A DNA stretch of 64,000 nt, taken from Campylobacter sp. VBCF_01 NA2 (GTDB lineage Bacteria; Campylobacterota; Campylobacteria; Campylobacterales; Campylobacteraceae). The stretch covers positions 558,001 to 622,000 of the forward strand of contig NZ_CP115607.1 in NCBI RefSeq assembly GCF_027797205.1, in the 5' to 3' direction. Both the position numbers and the translations under genes were made by a program. Shown one piece after another: positions 54,151 to 62,707 of this stretch. Position 1 is the stretch's first letter. Every line of letters starts with the position of its first letter. The notes beneath the pieces are model-generated. The model worked only from the letters and a program-made list of their open reading frames with translations. It made no database searches and was not told where the DNA came from.

Positions 54151-55142
54151 GAATATTACATACACTTCATTGGGTGCAGTTTGCTGGGACTGAGCGAGTT
54201 TGTGTGGATTTATGCGACGAAATATCAAAACAAAATGAAGTTATTTTGCTAAGCAATAAAAATATCGAAAATTATATAAGCAAAAATGTCAAATTTATAA
54301 ATTTTGATTTTGAAAAAAATCGTAGAAATCCATTTTTTTTGTATAAAACAGCGAAATTTATAGAAAAAATTCGCCCTGATATTATCCATTGTCATAACAC
54401 AAAAGAGCTTGAAATCATGCGTTATATGCAGGTTTTTTTGAAGAAAAAAATTCCGTTAATCGCCGCAAAACACACTTTGGAATTCAAAAAAAATTATAAA
54501 TTAGCTGATTTGTGCGTGGCTGTGTTAGATGAGACAAAAAAGATTTTACCGCCAAATTCTATAATTATCGAAAATGGAATTTTGTATAAAAAGCCAGAAA
54601 AGATTAAAAAACTAGATAAATTTCACATCATCAGCTCTGGCAGATTAAGCGCTGTTAAGCAAATGGATGTGGTCATCAAAGCGCTTAGTTTGGTAAAATT
54701 TGACTTTGTGTGCGAGATATTTGGTCAGGGCGAGAAGCAAGGTGAGCTAGAAAGGCTAATTAGCGAACTAAAACTTGATAAAAAGGTCTTTTTGCGTGGT
54801 TTCGTGGATAATATAAATGATCATTTAGCAAGCTGCGATTTGCAAATCATCGCTTCGAAATTCGAAGCTTACGGACTTGTGGCGATTGACGGGGTTTATT
54901 ATTCGCCACTTATGATTTCGACGAATACTGGCATTTGTGAGCGAATTTTGCCTAGTGAGCTAAAATTTAGCGCCACGCCAGAAAATTTAGCTCACAAACT
55001 AGATGAAATCCACGCAAACTACGATAAATTCGTGCAAATTTTCGCCCTTATCAAAGCCAAAAAAGACGAATTTAGCGTAGCAAAAATGGCGCAAAAATAC
55101 ATTAATGCGTATGAAAATTTGATAAAGGATTTTAAAAAATGA
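54147..55142 (+). CDS. Glycosyltransferase family 4 protein
   Basis: This GT-B transferase of about 331 residues begins LRILHTLHWVQFAGTERVCVDLCDEIS. It continues IRPDIIHCHNTKELEIMRYMQ, HIISSGRLSAVKQMDVVIKALSLV and LQIIASKFEAYGLVAIDGVYYSPLMISTNTGICERILP. I start it at TTG 54147, which overlaps the previous TGA and has a GGAGA site 6-7 nt upstream; a start at 54111 lies within the previous gene. The sequence is AT-rich like its neighbour. Sugar specificity is unknown. Confidence 0.87.
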   Translation: MRILHTLHWVQFAGTERVCVDLCDEISKQNEVILLSNKNIENYISKNVKFINFDFEKNRRNPFFLYKTAKFIEKIRPDIIHCHNTKELEIMRYMQVFLKKKIPLIAAKHTLEFKKNYKLADLCVAVLDETKKILPPNSIIIENGILYKKPEKIKKLDKFHIISSGRLSAVKQMDVVIKALSLVKFDFVCEIFGQGEKQGELERLISELKLDKKVFLRGFVDNINDHLASCDLQIIASKFEAYGLVAIDGVYYSPLMISTNTGICERILPSELKFSATPENLAHKLDEIHANYDKFVQIFALIKAKKDEFSVAKMAQKYINAYENLIKDFKK

Positions 55143-55930
55143 TATATTTTTTCGCAATTTTAGCCGTGGCGATTATAGCCTTTTCGTGTAGGTATAACTG
55201 GTGGCGGATCCCGCAGGGCTGGGATAAGGCGCGCGTGCTGATGTATCACTCCATAAGCGAGCATAAGGGCGATAAATTTGATAAATGGCGCGTTCGCCCA
55301 GCCGATTTTGAAGCGCAAATCGCGTGGCTAGCCAAAAACGGCTTTACGACTTTCACGCTTAGCGAGTTAGCAAATTTAGCCCAAATCCCGCCAAAATCGG
55401 TCTGTATTACCTTTGATGACGGATTTATGGATAACTACACAAACGCCTTTGAAATTTTAAAAAAATATAATTTCAAAGCCACGATTTTTGTGGTAGCTAC
55501 TGCTACGCAAAACGACTGGGAGCGCGGAAATACCGAGCATTTAAGCCAAATTTTAACTAGCGATGAGATAAATTTAATGCACCGCTCAAATTTAATCGAG
55601 TTTGGCTCGCACACGCTAAGCCACGCGAATTTAGAGCGTTTGTGGGCGAGCGAGCCCGAAAAAGCGCGAGATGAAATCGAAAAATCCAAAAAAGAGTTAG
55701 AGAAAATCACCGGGCGAGAGTGCAGGGTTTTCGCCTATCCTTACGGCAAATTTAATGATGAAATTTTGTCATTTACTAGGAGTGTGGGATACTGCGCCGC
55801 GGTCGTGGTAAAGCGCGGACTTTACGAAGCGGGCGATGATAAATTTGCCATAAAGCGAATTGGCGTTTTGGGGACGGAGAGTTTTTTTGATTTTTGGCTG
55901 AAATTTACGCGCATAAGGAATAAACTATGA
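55139..55930 (+). CDS. Polysaccharide deacetylase family protein, membrane-anchored
   Basis: The 263-residue NodB-type (carbohydrate esterase 4) protein has a single N-terminal membrane helix (residues 1-16). Motif 1 is VCITFDDGFMDNY with the catalytic and metal Asp pair. Motif 2 is EFGSHTLSHANL with the two metal-binding His residues. Later motifs are FAYPYGKFNDEIL and IKRIGV. It probably removes N-acetyl groups from a surface sugar in the periplasm, altering lipooligosaccharide charge. It overlaps both neighbours (ATGA junctions). Confidence 0.9.
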   Translation: MIYFFAILAVAIIAFSCRYNWWRIPQGWDKARVLMYHSISEHKGDKFDKWRVRPADFEAQIAWLAKNGFTTFTLSELANLAQIPPKSVCITFDDGFMDNYTNAFEILKKYNFKATIFVVATATQNDWERGNTEHLSQILTSDEINLMHRSNLIEFGSHTLSHANLERLWASEPEKARDEIEKSKKELEKITGRECRVFAYPYGKFNDEILSFTRSVGYCAAVVVKRGLYEAGDDKFAIKRIGVLGTESFFDFWLKFTRIRNKL

Positions 55931-56679
55931 TAAATGCAAGTGTCTATGCAATCGTGCAAAACGAAGAAAAACATATCGAACGAATGCTAAAAAGTGTCGC
56001 GGATTTCGCCGAAATCATCATCGTCGATAGCGGCAGCACCGATAAGACGCTAGAAATTGCAAAGAAATTTAATGCCAAAATTTACCACCACGACTGGCAA
56101 GGCGAGGGTGTGCAAAAAAACTATGCTTTTAGCCTGTGTTCGCACGAGTGGGTGCTAAATTTAGACGGCGACGAGGAAGTAAGCGCTGAGCTAAAAGCTG
56201 AAATTTGCGAGTTTATGGCGCAAGACGAATTCGACGGGCTTGATATTAAATTTCACGAATTTTACATGGGCGGGATTGTCGATGATAGGGTGCGCAAAAA
56301 CACCCATATCAGATTTTTTCGCAAAAGCTCTGGTGAGTATCGAAATTTGGGCGTTCATGCGCAAGTCAGCATAAATGGCAAGGTGCGAAAATCTCGTGGC
56401 GTGATTTATCATTTTAGCGATAAACCAATCAAAGAGCTAGTGAGCAAAAACAACAACTATTCGAGCCTGCGCGCACAGCAAAAATTTGAAAAAGGCAAAA
56501 AACCGAGCCTAGCCAAACTGCTTTTTATCTTTCCGCTTGTCTTTTTCAAATCGTATTTTTTAAGGCGAAGTTTTTTCGACGGCAAAAAAGGCTTCATAAT
56601 CGCCGTTATAAACGCATTTTACGCATTTATGAAAGAGGCGAAATTGTATGAAATTTGGCTTAACAAAAAAGGAAATTAA
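55927..56679 (+). CDS. Glycosyltransferase family 2 (WaaE/KdtX-like)
   Basis: The 250-residue GT-A transferase resembles the group adding beta-1,4-glucose to the heptose region of the lipopolysaccharide core. The donor-binding start is VYAIVQNEEKHIERMLKSVADFAEIIIVDSGSTDKTLEIAKKF, followed by the DXD-like LNLDGDEEVS and IRFFRKSSGEYRNLGVHAQVSI. The basic C-terminus with a hydrophobic patch (LLFIFPLVFFKSYFLRR) suggests membrane association. It is the last gene of the glycan operon; purL starts 53 nt later. Confidence 0.9.
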   Translation: MINASVYAIVQNEEKHIERMLKSVADFAEIIIVDSGSTDKTLEIAKKFNAKIYHHDWQGEGVQKNYAFSLCSHEWVLNLDGDEEVSAELKAEICEFMAQDEFDGLDIKFHEFYMGGIVDDRVRKNTHIRFFRKSSGEYRNLGVHAQVSINGKVRKSRGVIYHFSDKPIKELVSKNNNYSSLRAQQKFEKGKKPSLAKLLFIFPLVFFKSYFLRRSFFDGKKGFIIAVINAFYAFMKEAKLYEIWLNKKGN

Positions 56680-56732
56680 GCAAAATTTAGCTATTATAAA
56701 AAGTTATTAAATTCCACTAAAAGGGCGATAAA

Positions 56733-58925
56733 ATGGATAAAAAAACCATTGCGGCACACAAAATCAGCGAAGACGAATATGCGAAAATTTTAGAAATTCT
56801 AGGGCGTGAGCCAAATTTGCTAGAACTTGGCATTTTTTCGGCTATGTGGAGCGAACACTGCTCATATAAATCAAGTAAAAAATACCTAAACGGCTTTCCA
56901 ACCAAAGCCCCATGGGTCATACAAGGTCCAGGCGAAAATGCCGGTGTTATCGACATTGGCGGTGGCATGGCAGCTGTTTTTAAAATGGAAAGCCACAATC
57001 ACCCTAGCTACATTGAGCCGTTTCAAGGCGCAGCCACGGGCGTAGGCGGAATTTTGCGCGATATTTTCACAATGGGCGCAAGAGTCGAAGCAAATCTAAA
57101 TTCGCTTCGTTTTGGCGATGTCGTGGGAAATTCCAAAACAAATCGCTATCAAAGATATTTAGTCAAAGGCGCAGTTAGCGGTATCGCACACTATGGCAAC
57201 TGCATGGGAATTCCTACGATAGGCGGCGAAACGACATTTGATAGCAGTTTTAACGGAAATATTTTGGTAAATGCCTTTGCTCTTGGAATTGTAAAAAGTG
57301 ATGAAATTTTCTACGGCAAGGCAGAAGGCGTGGGAAACTCAGTCATTTATGTAGGCTCAAAAACAGGCAGGGACGGGCTTGGTGGAGCTGTTATGGCAAG
57401 TGATAGCTTTAACGATGAAAACAAATCTCTTCGCCCGACCGTGCAAGTTGGCGATCCGTTTGCCGAAAAGCTTTTAATGGAAGCTTGTTTGGAGCTTTTT
57501 AAGACTGACTATGTCGTTGGAATCCAAGATATGGGTGCGGCGGGGCTTACATCGAGCAGTTTTGAAATGGCAGGACGAAGCGGAAGCGGTATGAAAATGC
57601 ACCTTGATCGTGTCCCTATGCGTGAAAGCGGTATGACGCCTTATGAGCTAATGCTAAGCGAAAGCCAAGAAAGAATGCTAATTTGCGCGAAAAAAGGTTG
57701 CGAAGATAAGATAAAAGAGATTTTTGCGAAGTGGGATTTAGACGCAGAAGTCATCGGCGAAGTAACCGATACCGGTAAAATGGAGCTTTACTGGCACGGC
57801 GAGTTAGCTGGCGAGATTCCAATCGAGCCTTTAAGCGAAGCAGCACCGATTTTAGACCGCCCTACAAAACGCCCAGCGTATTTGGACGAAATCGCAAACC
57901 AAAATTTATGCACATGCTCTGATAAATTTGACATAAACGCCGATTTTGACAAGGTTTTTTCGCACCCAGATGTGCTAAATAAATCACTCATTTACGATCA
58001 ATACGACGCAAATGTCGGGCTAAACTCAGCCAAACGCCCAGGCAAATTGGGTGCAGCGGTAATGAGAGTCAAAGAAAATGGCACAAAACTCGCAATCGCT
58101 ATGGATTGCAACACCCGCATGAATTATATAGATCCTTTCACTGGCGCAGCACTTGCTGTGGCTGTGAGCGGACGCAAGGTAGCCCTTAGTGGCGCGACAC
58201 CGCTAGCCATAACTGACTGCCTAAACTACGGCAACCCGCAAAACCCAGAGGTTATGTGGCAGTTCGCACAGGGCGCAGAGGGTATCAAAGAGGCCTGCAA
58301 GGCTCTAAATACGCCAGTTGTGAGCGGAAATGTGAGTTTGTATAACGAAACAGAGGGTGTGAGTATCCAGCCGACCCCTGCGATCGTAACCGTGGGCGTA
58401 AATAACGGCGAGATTATCCCTAGTGATTTCACTCAGGCTGATACTAGCGTCTATTTGGTGGGCGATACATACGGCGTGTTTTCAGGTTCGCTGTATCAAC
58501 AAGCCATAAAAGGCGCAATCGGAGGCATGCTACCAAAGCTAGATTTAGTCAAAGAGCGCAAACTTTGGGATTTTGCGATTAAAGCGGGCCAACAGGGCGC
58601 ATTGCGCTTCGCAAACTCAGTAGGAATCGGTGGCGTGGCAATCACCCTAGCCAAAATGGCGTGTGTGGGCAAAATGGGTGGCGAGTTTAAAATGCCGTGC
58701 GATGATGAGAGAGATATTTTCGACGAGAGCTTTACTCGCGCGATTTTCGGCGTAAAAGATGAAGCAAAATTTGAAAGTTTGGCGCGCGAAGCAGGGCTAA
58801 ATTTCGTAAAACTAGGCATTACTGGCGGTAAAATTTTCCAAATCAATAGCATTTCGCGCGATTTGGGAGAGTTGAGCGAAATTTATTTCAACGAATTTGC
58901 GAAAATCATTAGAAGCGAAGATTAA
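56733..58925 (+). CDS. purL: Phosphoribosylformylglycinamidine synthase subunit PurL
   Basis: PurL is the large subunit of FGAM synthase (fourth step of purine synthesis), ATP-dependent and working with PurQ and PurS. At 730 residues it is the small-type PurL. Features include [19 protein letters not shown] near the start with the conserved His, [54 protein letters not shown], and a repeated second half with [21 protein letters not shown]. It is followed 2 nt later by a TerB/J-domain gene, then purH. Confidence 0.98.
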   Translation: MDKKTIAAHKISEDEYAKILEILGREPNLLELGIFSAMWSEHCSYKSSKKYLNGFPTKAPWVIQGPGENAGVIDIGGGMAAVFKMESHNHPSYIEPFQGAATGVGGILRDIFTMGARVEANLNSLRFGDVVGNSKTNRYQRYLVKGAVSGIAHYGNCMGIPTIGGETTFDSSFNGNILVNAFALGIVKSDEIFYGKAEGVGNSVIYVGSKTGRDGLGGAVMASDSFNDENKSLRPTVQVGDPFAEKLLMEACLELFKTDYVVGIQDMGAAGLTSSSFEMAGRSGSGMKMHLDRVPMRESGMTPYELMLSESQERMLICAKKGCEDKIKEIFAKWDLDAEVIGEVTDTGKMELYWHGELAGEIPIEPLSEAAPILDRPTKRPAYLDEIANQNLCTCSDKFDINADFDKVFSHPDVLNKSLIYDQYDANVGLNSAKRPGKLGAAVMRVKENGTKLAIAMDCNTRMNYIDPFTGAALAVAVSGRKVALSGATPLAITDCLNYGNPQNPEVMWQFAQGAEGIKEACKALNTPVVSGNVSLYNETEGVSIQPTPAIVTVGVNNGEIIPSDFTQADTSVYLVGDTYGVFSGSLYQQAIKGAIGGMLPKLDLVKERKLWDFAIKAGQQGALRFANSVGIGGVAITLAKMACVGKMGGEFKMPCDDERDIFDESFTRAIFGVKDEAKFESLAREAGLNFVKLGITGGKIFQINSISRDLGELSEIYFNEFAKIIRSED

Positions 58926-58927
58926 TA

Positions 58928-59830
58928 GTGTCGAGTATTTTTTATCTATTTTTGGCTTTTTTGCTTTATCATTTTATAAAGGGATTTATAAGCGGTATTA
59001 GCGGAAATTCCGGCTATGAGAGAAAAGAGCCAAAAATGAGCCTTGAAGAGGCGAAAATTTTAATCACCCTAACTGCAAAGGTCGCCAAAAGCGACGGCGT
59101 GGTAAATGAGACAGAAGCCACGATGATAGGCGAGATTTTGGACGATTTGGTTCGCAAAATGGGCGGTGGCGAAAACGAGAGAAAACTTTTGAAGCAAGTT
59201 TATAAGATAAACAAAGACAAAGAGCACGATATCTACTCTCTCGCGTTTCATTACAATCAAAAATTTCACCTAAGTTCGAGCCGAAAAGCGGCACTAATTT
59301 ATTTTTTCTTAAACATAGCCTATATCGATCGCTCATTTAGCGAGCAAGAGCGAGATATAATCGCCAAAATCGCGCGCGGATTTGGTATGCCTTCCCATGT
59401 GGTAAGTCAAATTTTTGCTATGTTTGAGGCGAGCTATTATGGCACATACGGCGGTTCTAGCCAAAACTACGATAACCGCGGGCGTGGTGGCTACCAAAAT
59501 AGCCGAAATTCTGGCGGTTACGGCGATAGTCGCGGTGGCAGTTATGGCGGAAATTACGGCGGCGGATATCAAAATTCTAGCTCTGGTGGCGGATATGGTG
59601 GTTCTGCGCGAAATACAAGCTCGAAAAAAGACCCTTACGAAGTCTTGGGCGTGGATAAGAGTGCAAGTTTTGGCGAGATAAAGAAAAAATACCGCGAACT
59701 AGTCAAAAAATACCACCCAGATATTTTAATGGGCAAGGGCGCAGATGACGAGATTATCCAAGAAGGCACGAAAAAGCTTCAAGAAATCAACGAAGCGTAT
59801 GAGAGCTTAAAAGAAAAATTTGGCGAGTAA
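58928..59830 (+). CDS. TerB-like and J-domain protein (DjlA-like)
   Basis: The 300-residue protein has a hydrophobic N-terminal segment (residues 3-20) and a TerB/DjlA-type helical domain (about 35-165, [48 protein letters not shown]). A Gly/Tyr/Ser-rich linker covers about 175-235. The C-terminal J-domain reads [33 protein letters not shown] with the HPD motif. It probably recruits DnaK at the inner membrane. The linker is coded by repetitive GGCGG-type codons, which create shadow frames. Position between purL and purH matches C. jejuni as I remember it. Confidence 0.92.
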   Translation: MSSIFYLFLAFLLYHFIKGFISGISGNSGYERKEPKMSLEEAKILITLTAKVAKSDGVVNETEATMIGEILDDLVRKMGGGENERKLLKQVYKINKDKEHDIYSLAFHYNQKFHLSSSRKAALIYFFLNIAYIDRSFSEQERDIIAKIARGFGMPSHVVSQIFAMFEASYYGTYGGSSQNYDNRGRGGYQNSRNSGGYGDSRGGSYGGNYGGGYQNSSSGGGYGGSARNTSSKKDPYEVLGVDKSASFGEIKKKYRELVKKYHPDILMGKGADDEIIQEGTKKLQEINEAYESLKEKFGE

Positions 59831-59864
59831 AATTTAAATAAATTTCAATTTATAAGGAGTGAGC

Positions 59865-61397
59865 ATGAGAGCGTTAATCAGCGTTAGCGACAAAGACGGC
59901 GTAGTAGAATTTGCAAAAGATTTGGCAAATTTGGGTTGGGAAATTTTAAGCACGGGTGGCACATATAAGCTACTTTGTGAAAACGGCGTAAATGCTGTGG
60001 AAGTGAGTGCCTACACAGGAAGCCCTGAGATGTTTGAAGGCAGAGTAAAAACCCTGCACCCAAAAATTCACGGCGGAATTTTGCATAAAAGGGACGACAA
60101 AAATCACGCCGAACAAGCCCTAAAACACGGCATTGGCGGAATTGATTTGGTGTGTGTGAATTTATATCCTTTCAAACAAACCACGATTCGCACAGATGAT
60201 TTTGATGAGATTATCGAAAATATCGACATTGGCGGACCTGCCATGGTGCGAAGTGCAGCGAAAAATTTCAAAGATGTTTTGATAGTAACGGACATTTTGG
60301 ATTATGATTTAGTTATCGAAAAAATCAAAGCAAAAGCCGATGATTTGGAATTTCGCCGAAGCCTTATGATAAAAGCCTACGAGCACACTGCCGCGTATGA
60401 TAGCATGATAGCAAACTATATGAACGAGCGATTTAACGGCGGTTTTGGTGCTAAAAAATTTATCACAGGCTCAAAAGTCATGGCGACAAGATACGGCGAA
60501 AACCCGCACCAAAAGGGTGCTTTATACGAATTTGAAAACTTTTTTAGCCTAAATTTCAAAGCCCTAAAAGGTGAAGCAAGTTTTAACAATATGACCGATA
60601 TTCACGGCGCAGTCATGTTAGCAAGTAGCTTTGGCGAAGCCCCAGCAGTGAGTATCTGCAAACACGCAAATCCGTGTGGGTTTGCCATAAAATCGAATTT
60701 GCTAGAAAGCTATACCGAAGCGCTTAAATGCGACCCTGTTTCGGCTTATGGTGGCGTGGTGGCGATAAATGGCACACTTGATAGAGCGTTAGCAGAGAAA
60801 ATCAATGAAATTTTTGTGGAAGTCATAATTGCAGCCAATGTCGATGACGCCGCACTTGAAGTCTTTGCAAACAAAAAACGCATTAAAATTTTCACGCAAG
60901 AGAATAAATTTTTAATGCGTGAAAATGATAAATATGACTTTAAATTCATAGACGGGGGATTTGTCTATCAAGAACGCGACTATGTAGGTGCTGATGAGGT
61001 CAAAAATGCCAAATGCGTTACCAAGCGTTCGGCAAATTCTGGCGAATTTACCGATTTGCAAATCGCTTGGCAGGTGGCAGCTCTGACTAAATCAAACTGC
61101 GTTGTGTATGTGAAAAACTCGGCAATGGTGGCGATTGGCATGGGTATGACAAGCCGTGTCGATGCTGCGCGCGCTGCCGTGGCAAAAGCAAGGGATTTGG
61201 GGCTTGACATGAGCGGCTGTGCTTTGGCAAGTGAAGCGTTTTTTCCTTTCAAAGATAGCATAGAAATCGCTAATGAAGTGGGCGTAAAAGCGGTGATCCA
61301 ACCGGGCGGCTCAATCCGTGATGATGAAGTAGTTGCAGCAGCAGATGAGTTTGGCATGGCGATGTATTTTACAGGAATTCGCCACTTTTTGCATTAA
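59865..61397 (+). CDS. purH: Bifunctional AICAR transformylase/IMP cyclohydrolase
   Basis: PurH carries out the last two steps of IMP synthesis. The N-terminal cyclohydrolase (about 1-195) starts [37 protein letters not shown] and has [17 protein letters not shown]. The transformylase follows with [16 protein letters not shown], the active-site HANPCGFAI and a C-terminal [33 protein letters not shown] use ATG 59865 with an AAGGAG site 5 nt upstream rather than the GTG two codons earlier. It is the last gene of this strand block. Confidence 0.98.
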   Translation: MRALISVSDKDGVVEFAKDLANLGWEILSTGGTYKLLCENGVNAVEVSAYTGSPEMFEGRVKTLHPKIHGGILHKRDDKNHAEQALKHGIGGIDLVCVNLYPFKQTTIRTDDFDEIIENIDIGGPAMVRSAAKNFKDVLIVTDILDYDLVIEKIKAKADDLEFRRSLMIKAYEHTAAYDSMIANYMNERFNGGFGAKKFITGSKVMATRYGENPHQKGALYEFENFFSLNFKALKGEASFNNMTDIHGAVMLASSFGEAPAVSICKHANPCGFAIKSNLLESYTEALKCDPVSAYGGVVAINGTLDRALAEKINEIFVEVIIAANVDDAALEVFANKKRIKIFTQENKFLMRENDKYDFKFIDGGFVYQERDYVGADEVKNAKCVTKRSANSGEFTDLQIAWQVAALTKSNCVVYVKNSAMVAIGMGMTSRVDAARAAVAKARDLGLDMSGCALASEAFFPFKDSIEIANEVGVKAVIQPGGSIRDDEVVAAADEFGMAMYFTGIRHFLH

Positions 61398-61426
61398 AAT
61401 ATTATTTGCAATTAAACGAGCCTAGC

Positions 61427-61483
61427 TTTTTCACAGCGTGGGCTAGGACAGTTAGTCTAGTCCGTCGCCCACTCCGTGAAAAA
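61427..61483. repeat. 57-nt palindromic element after purH
   Basis: Arms of 17 nt (TTTTTCACAGCGTGGGC at 61427-61443 and its near complement at 61467-61483, two mismatches) enclose a second, smaller stem formed by CTAGGAC and GTCTAG around a short loop. The T-run is on the 5' side and the A-run on the 3' side of either strand's stem, so it does not have the form of an intrinsic terminator. It could be a structured RNA or a small repeat element. Confidence 0.6.
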
Positions 61484-61527
61484 TCGTCGCATAAGTGTTA
61501 AATTTTGCAATTCCAAATCTAACTTTC

Positions 61528-61625
61528 GTAGGGTGGGCATCCTTGCCCACCATGATTGTTAATTAAATGATTAAAATGATAAAATTCAATGTAAAGAAAT
61601 TGATGGGCAATAATACCCACTCTAC
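61528..61625. repeat. MITE-like element with inverted GTAGGGTGGGCA ends
   Basis: The left end (61528-61551) contains a perfect 8-bp hairpin (GGTGGGCA, 4-nt loop, TGCCCACC). The right end (about 61602-61625) is an inverted, imperfect copy of the same 24 nt. About 50 nt of AT-rich sequence lies between. A diverged single copy is at 30958-30982. Size and structure resemble a non-autonomous inverted-repeat element. Confidence 0.65.
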
Positions 61626-61627
61626 TA

Positions 61628-61951
61628 TTATTTTTTAGCTTCCATTTCTAATTCTCTCGGACACCAAGCAGATTTGCCATTATCAAGTCTAACAGCTTTT
61701 ACTAATGAAAATGTGCTTTCTGATACTATAAATTTATCGTCTTTTATAATAACATCGCATTTATTTGCACTCATATAATTATATGCAGCTAATATTTGCT
61801 TTTCATTTATGAGTTTAGCCATAGTATTTGTTACTTTGCCGACATTATCTTTATCTTGGCAACACACATAAGTTCTAGTAGCAGTAAGTGTTTTAGCTTC
61901 AAGGTTTGAAATTAAAACAACTATTGAAAGAAACAAAGTAAATTTTTGCAT
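61628..61951 (-). CDS. Small exported protein of unknown function
   Basis: The 107-residue protein has a signal peptide (about residues 1-18, MQKFTLFLSIVVLISNLEA) and a mature part of roughly 88 residues with four cysteines (a CC pair near residue 30, one near 65 and one near 97), suggesting disulfides in the periplasm. I do not recognise the family. An AAGGATTTT site precedes the ATG. It is divergent from an XRE regulator; the shared 100-bp promoter region carries two operator-like repeats, so the regulator may control it. Confidence 0.75.
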   Translation of the reverse strand: MQKFTLFLSIVVLISNLEAKTLTATRTYVCCQDKDNVGKVTNTMAKLINEKQILAAYNYMSANKCDVIIKDDKFIVSESTFSLVKAVRLDNGKSAWCPRELEMEAKK

Positions 61952-61978
61952 TTGAAAATCCTTATTTTAAATTTACCT

Positions 61979-62044
61979 AACCATAGTTAGTTGATAAGAA
62001 ATTATAATATTTATATACTTATGGCTAGTTTAACCATAGGTAGG
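61979..62044. promoter_or_regulatory. Twin TAACCATAG-type operator-like repeats in a divergent promoter region
   Basis: TAACCATAGTTAG (61979-61991) and TAACCATAGGTAG (62032-62044) are direct copies differing at one position, 53 bp apart, about five helical turns. The first is also a small palindrome (CTAAC/GTTAG). A TATAAT -10 lies between them at 62004-62009. This is a likely binding region for the XRE regulator whose gene starts 8 nt after the second copy. Confidence 0.55.
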
Positions 62045-62051
62045 CGACAAA

Positions 62052-62309
62052 GTGAAAGACTGCACCATTACAGACGAACAAATGGAGCAAATTTACAAAA
62101 CTATCGGCGAAAATGTCAAACGCATACGCACACAAAAGGGCGTTTCGCAACTAAGCCTAGCTATGGCGATAGGTCACAAGGCAGTCGGCACGATTTCTAT
62201 GGCTGAACTTGGCATAAACAAAAAACACTTCAACATAGAACACCTAGTTAAAATCGCAAATGTCCTAGAAGTCAGCGTTTGCGAGTTTTTCAAATCAATC
62301 AAAATTTAA
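62052..62309 (+). CDS. XRE-family helix-turn-helix regulator
   Basis: The 85-residue DNA-binding protein has a lambda-repressor-type HTH: NVKRIRTQKGVSQLSLAMAIGHKAVGTISMAELGINKKHFNIEHLVKIANVLEVSVCEFF. It has the usual Q-x-x-L-A start of the first HTH helix and the late HLVKIANVLEV. It is a single-domain regulator. The start is GTG 62052 with a weak TAGGCGA site, immediately after an operator-like repeat, which suggests autoregulation. It is divergent from the small exported protein. Confidence 0.88.
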   Translation: MKDCTITDEQMEQIYKTIGENVKRIRTQKGVSQLSLAMAIGHKAVGTISMAELGINKKHFNIEHLVKIANVLEVSVCEFFKSIKI

Positions 62310-62317
62310 ATTCGCTT

Positions 62318-62481
62318 GTCATTGTGAGGCGTGAAACGCCGAAGCAATCCAGAGAAATTTAAAGGGCTCTTGAATTTTAAAATTTTTGAATTTAAAAATT
62401 TCGGAGCAGTGTTACTGGAATAAAAATTTTAAAATTCAATAGATTATTTTTTGGATTGCTTCGTTTTGTTTGCAATGATAA
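62318..62481. repeat. Inverted-repeat element with nested palindrome
   Basis: The left end (GTCATTG ... GAAGCAATCC, 62318-62350, with its own GGCGT/ACGCC stem) and right end (GGATTGCTTCG ... GCAATGAT, 62453-62479) are inverted relatives. Inside, an 18-nt arm at 62370-62387 pairs perfectly with 62422-62439. It belongs to the same family as the element at 30758-30857 and has the form of a MITE. Confidence 0.75.
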
Positions 62482-62504
62482 ATTAGAGATTATGGAATTT
62501 TACT

Positions 62505-62541
62505 GGATTGCCACGGCGACAAGTCGCCTCGCAATGACAAA
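62505..62541. repeat. Single half-element of the GGATTGC/GCAATGACA family
   Basis: The segment from GGATTGCCACG to GCAATGACAAA carries a perfect GGCGAC/GTCGCC stem (62515-62528). It matches the half-units of the neighbouring element and of the 30.8-kb element. Confidence 0.75.
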
Positions 62542-62707
62542 CTATGCAAATTTTCGCAATTACAAACCAAACAACTAAGCCCAAATTCCTTATAAATTTA
62601 TCTCATTTCTAAGCCATAGCATTTCACTACGCTATTAAGTAAATTTAAACTTATAAAAGGCTATAATTTTGGCTTTTTCAAACCAATAAAAAGAGGGTTT
62701 TAAGCAG

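Larger units (their letters stand above)
61398..61627. other. Intergenic region with two palindromic elements, no gene
   Basis: No credible coding frame is present. It contains a 57-nt imperfect inverted repeat (61427-61483) and an element bounded by inverted copies of a GTAGGGTGGGCA-type hairpin (61528-61625). The rest is AT-rich filler. The region separates purH from a minus-strand exported protein. Confidence 0.7.
62310..62707. other. Repeat-rich intergenic region, no gene
   Basis: No credible coding frame is present in these 398 bases. They hold an inverted-repeat element (62318-62481) with an 18-bp perfect inverted repeat nested inside, a separate half-element (62505-62541), and about 160 nt of AT-rich sequence that must contain the promoter of the following gene. 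Confidence 0.7.

Noticed and set aside
59415-59681. Extra frames on both strands across the Gly-rich linker of the TerB/J-domain protein
   Set aside because: Low-complexity shadows of the real gene's repeat codons.
61991-62206. Alternative plus-strand frame across the XRE promoter region
   Set aside because: It overlaps the XRE gene in another frame, covers the operator-like repeats, and shows no conserved features.
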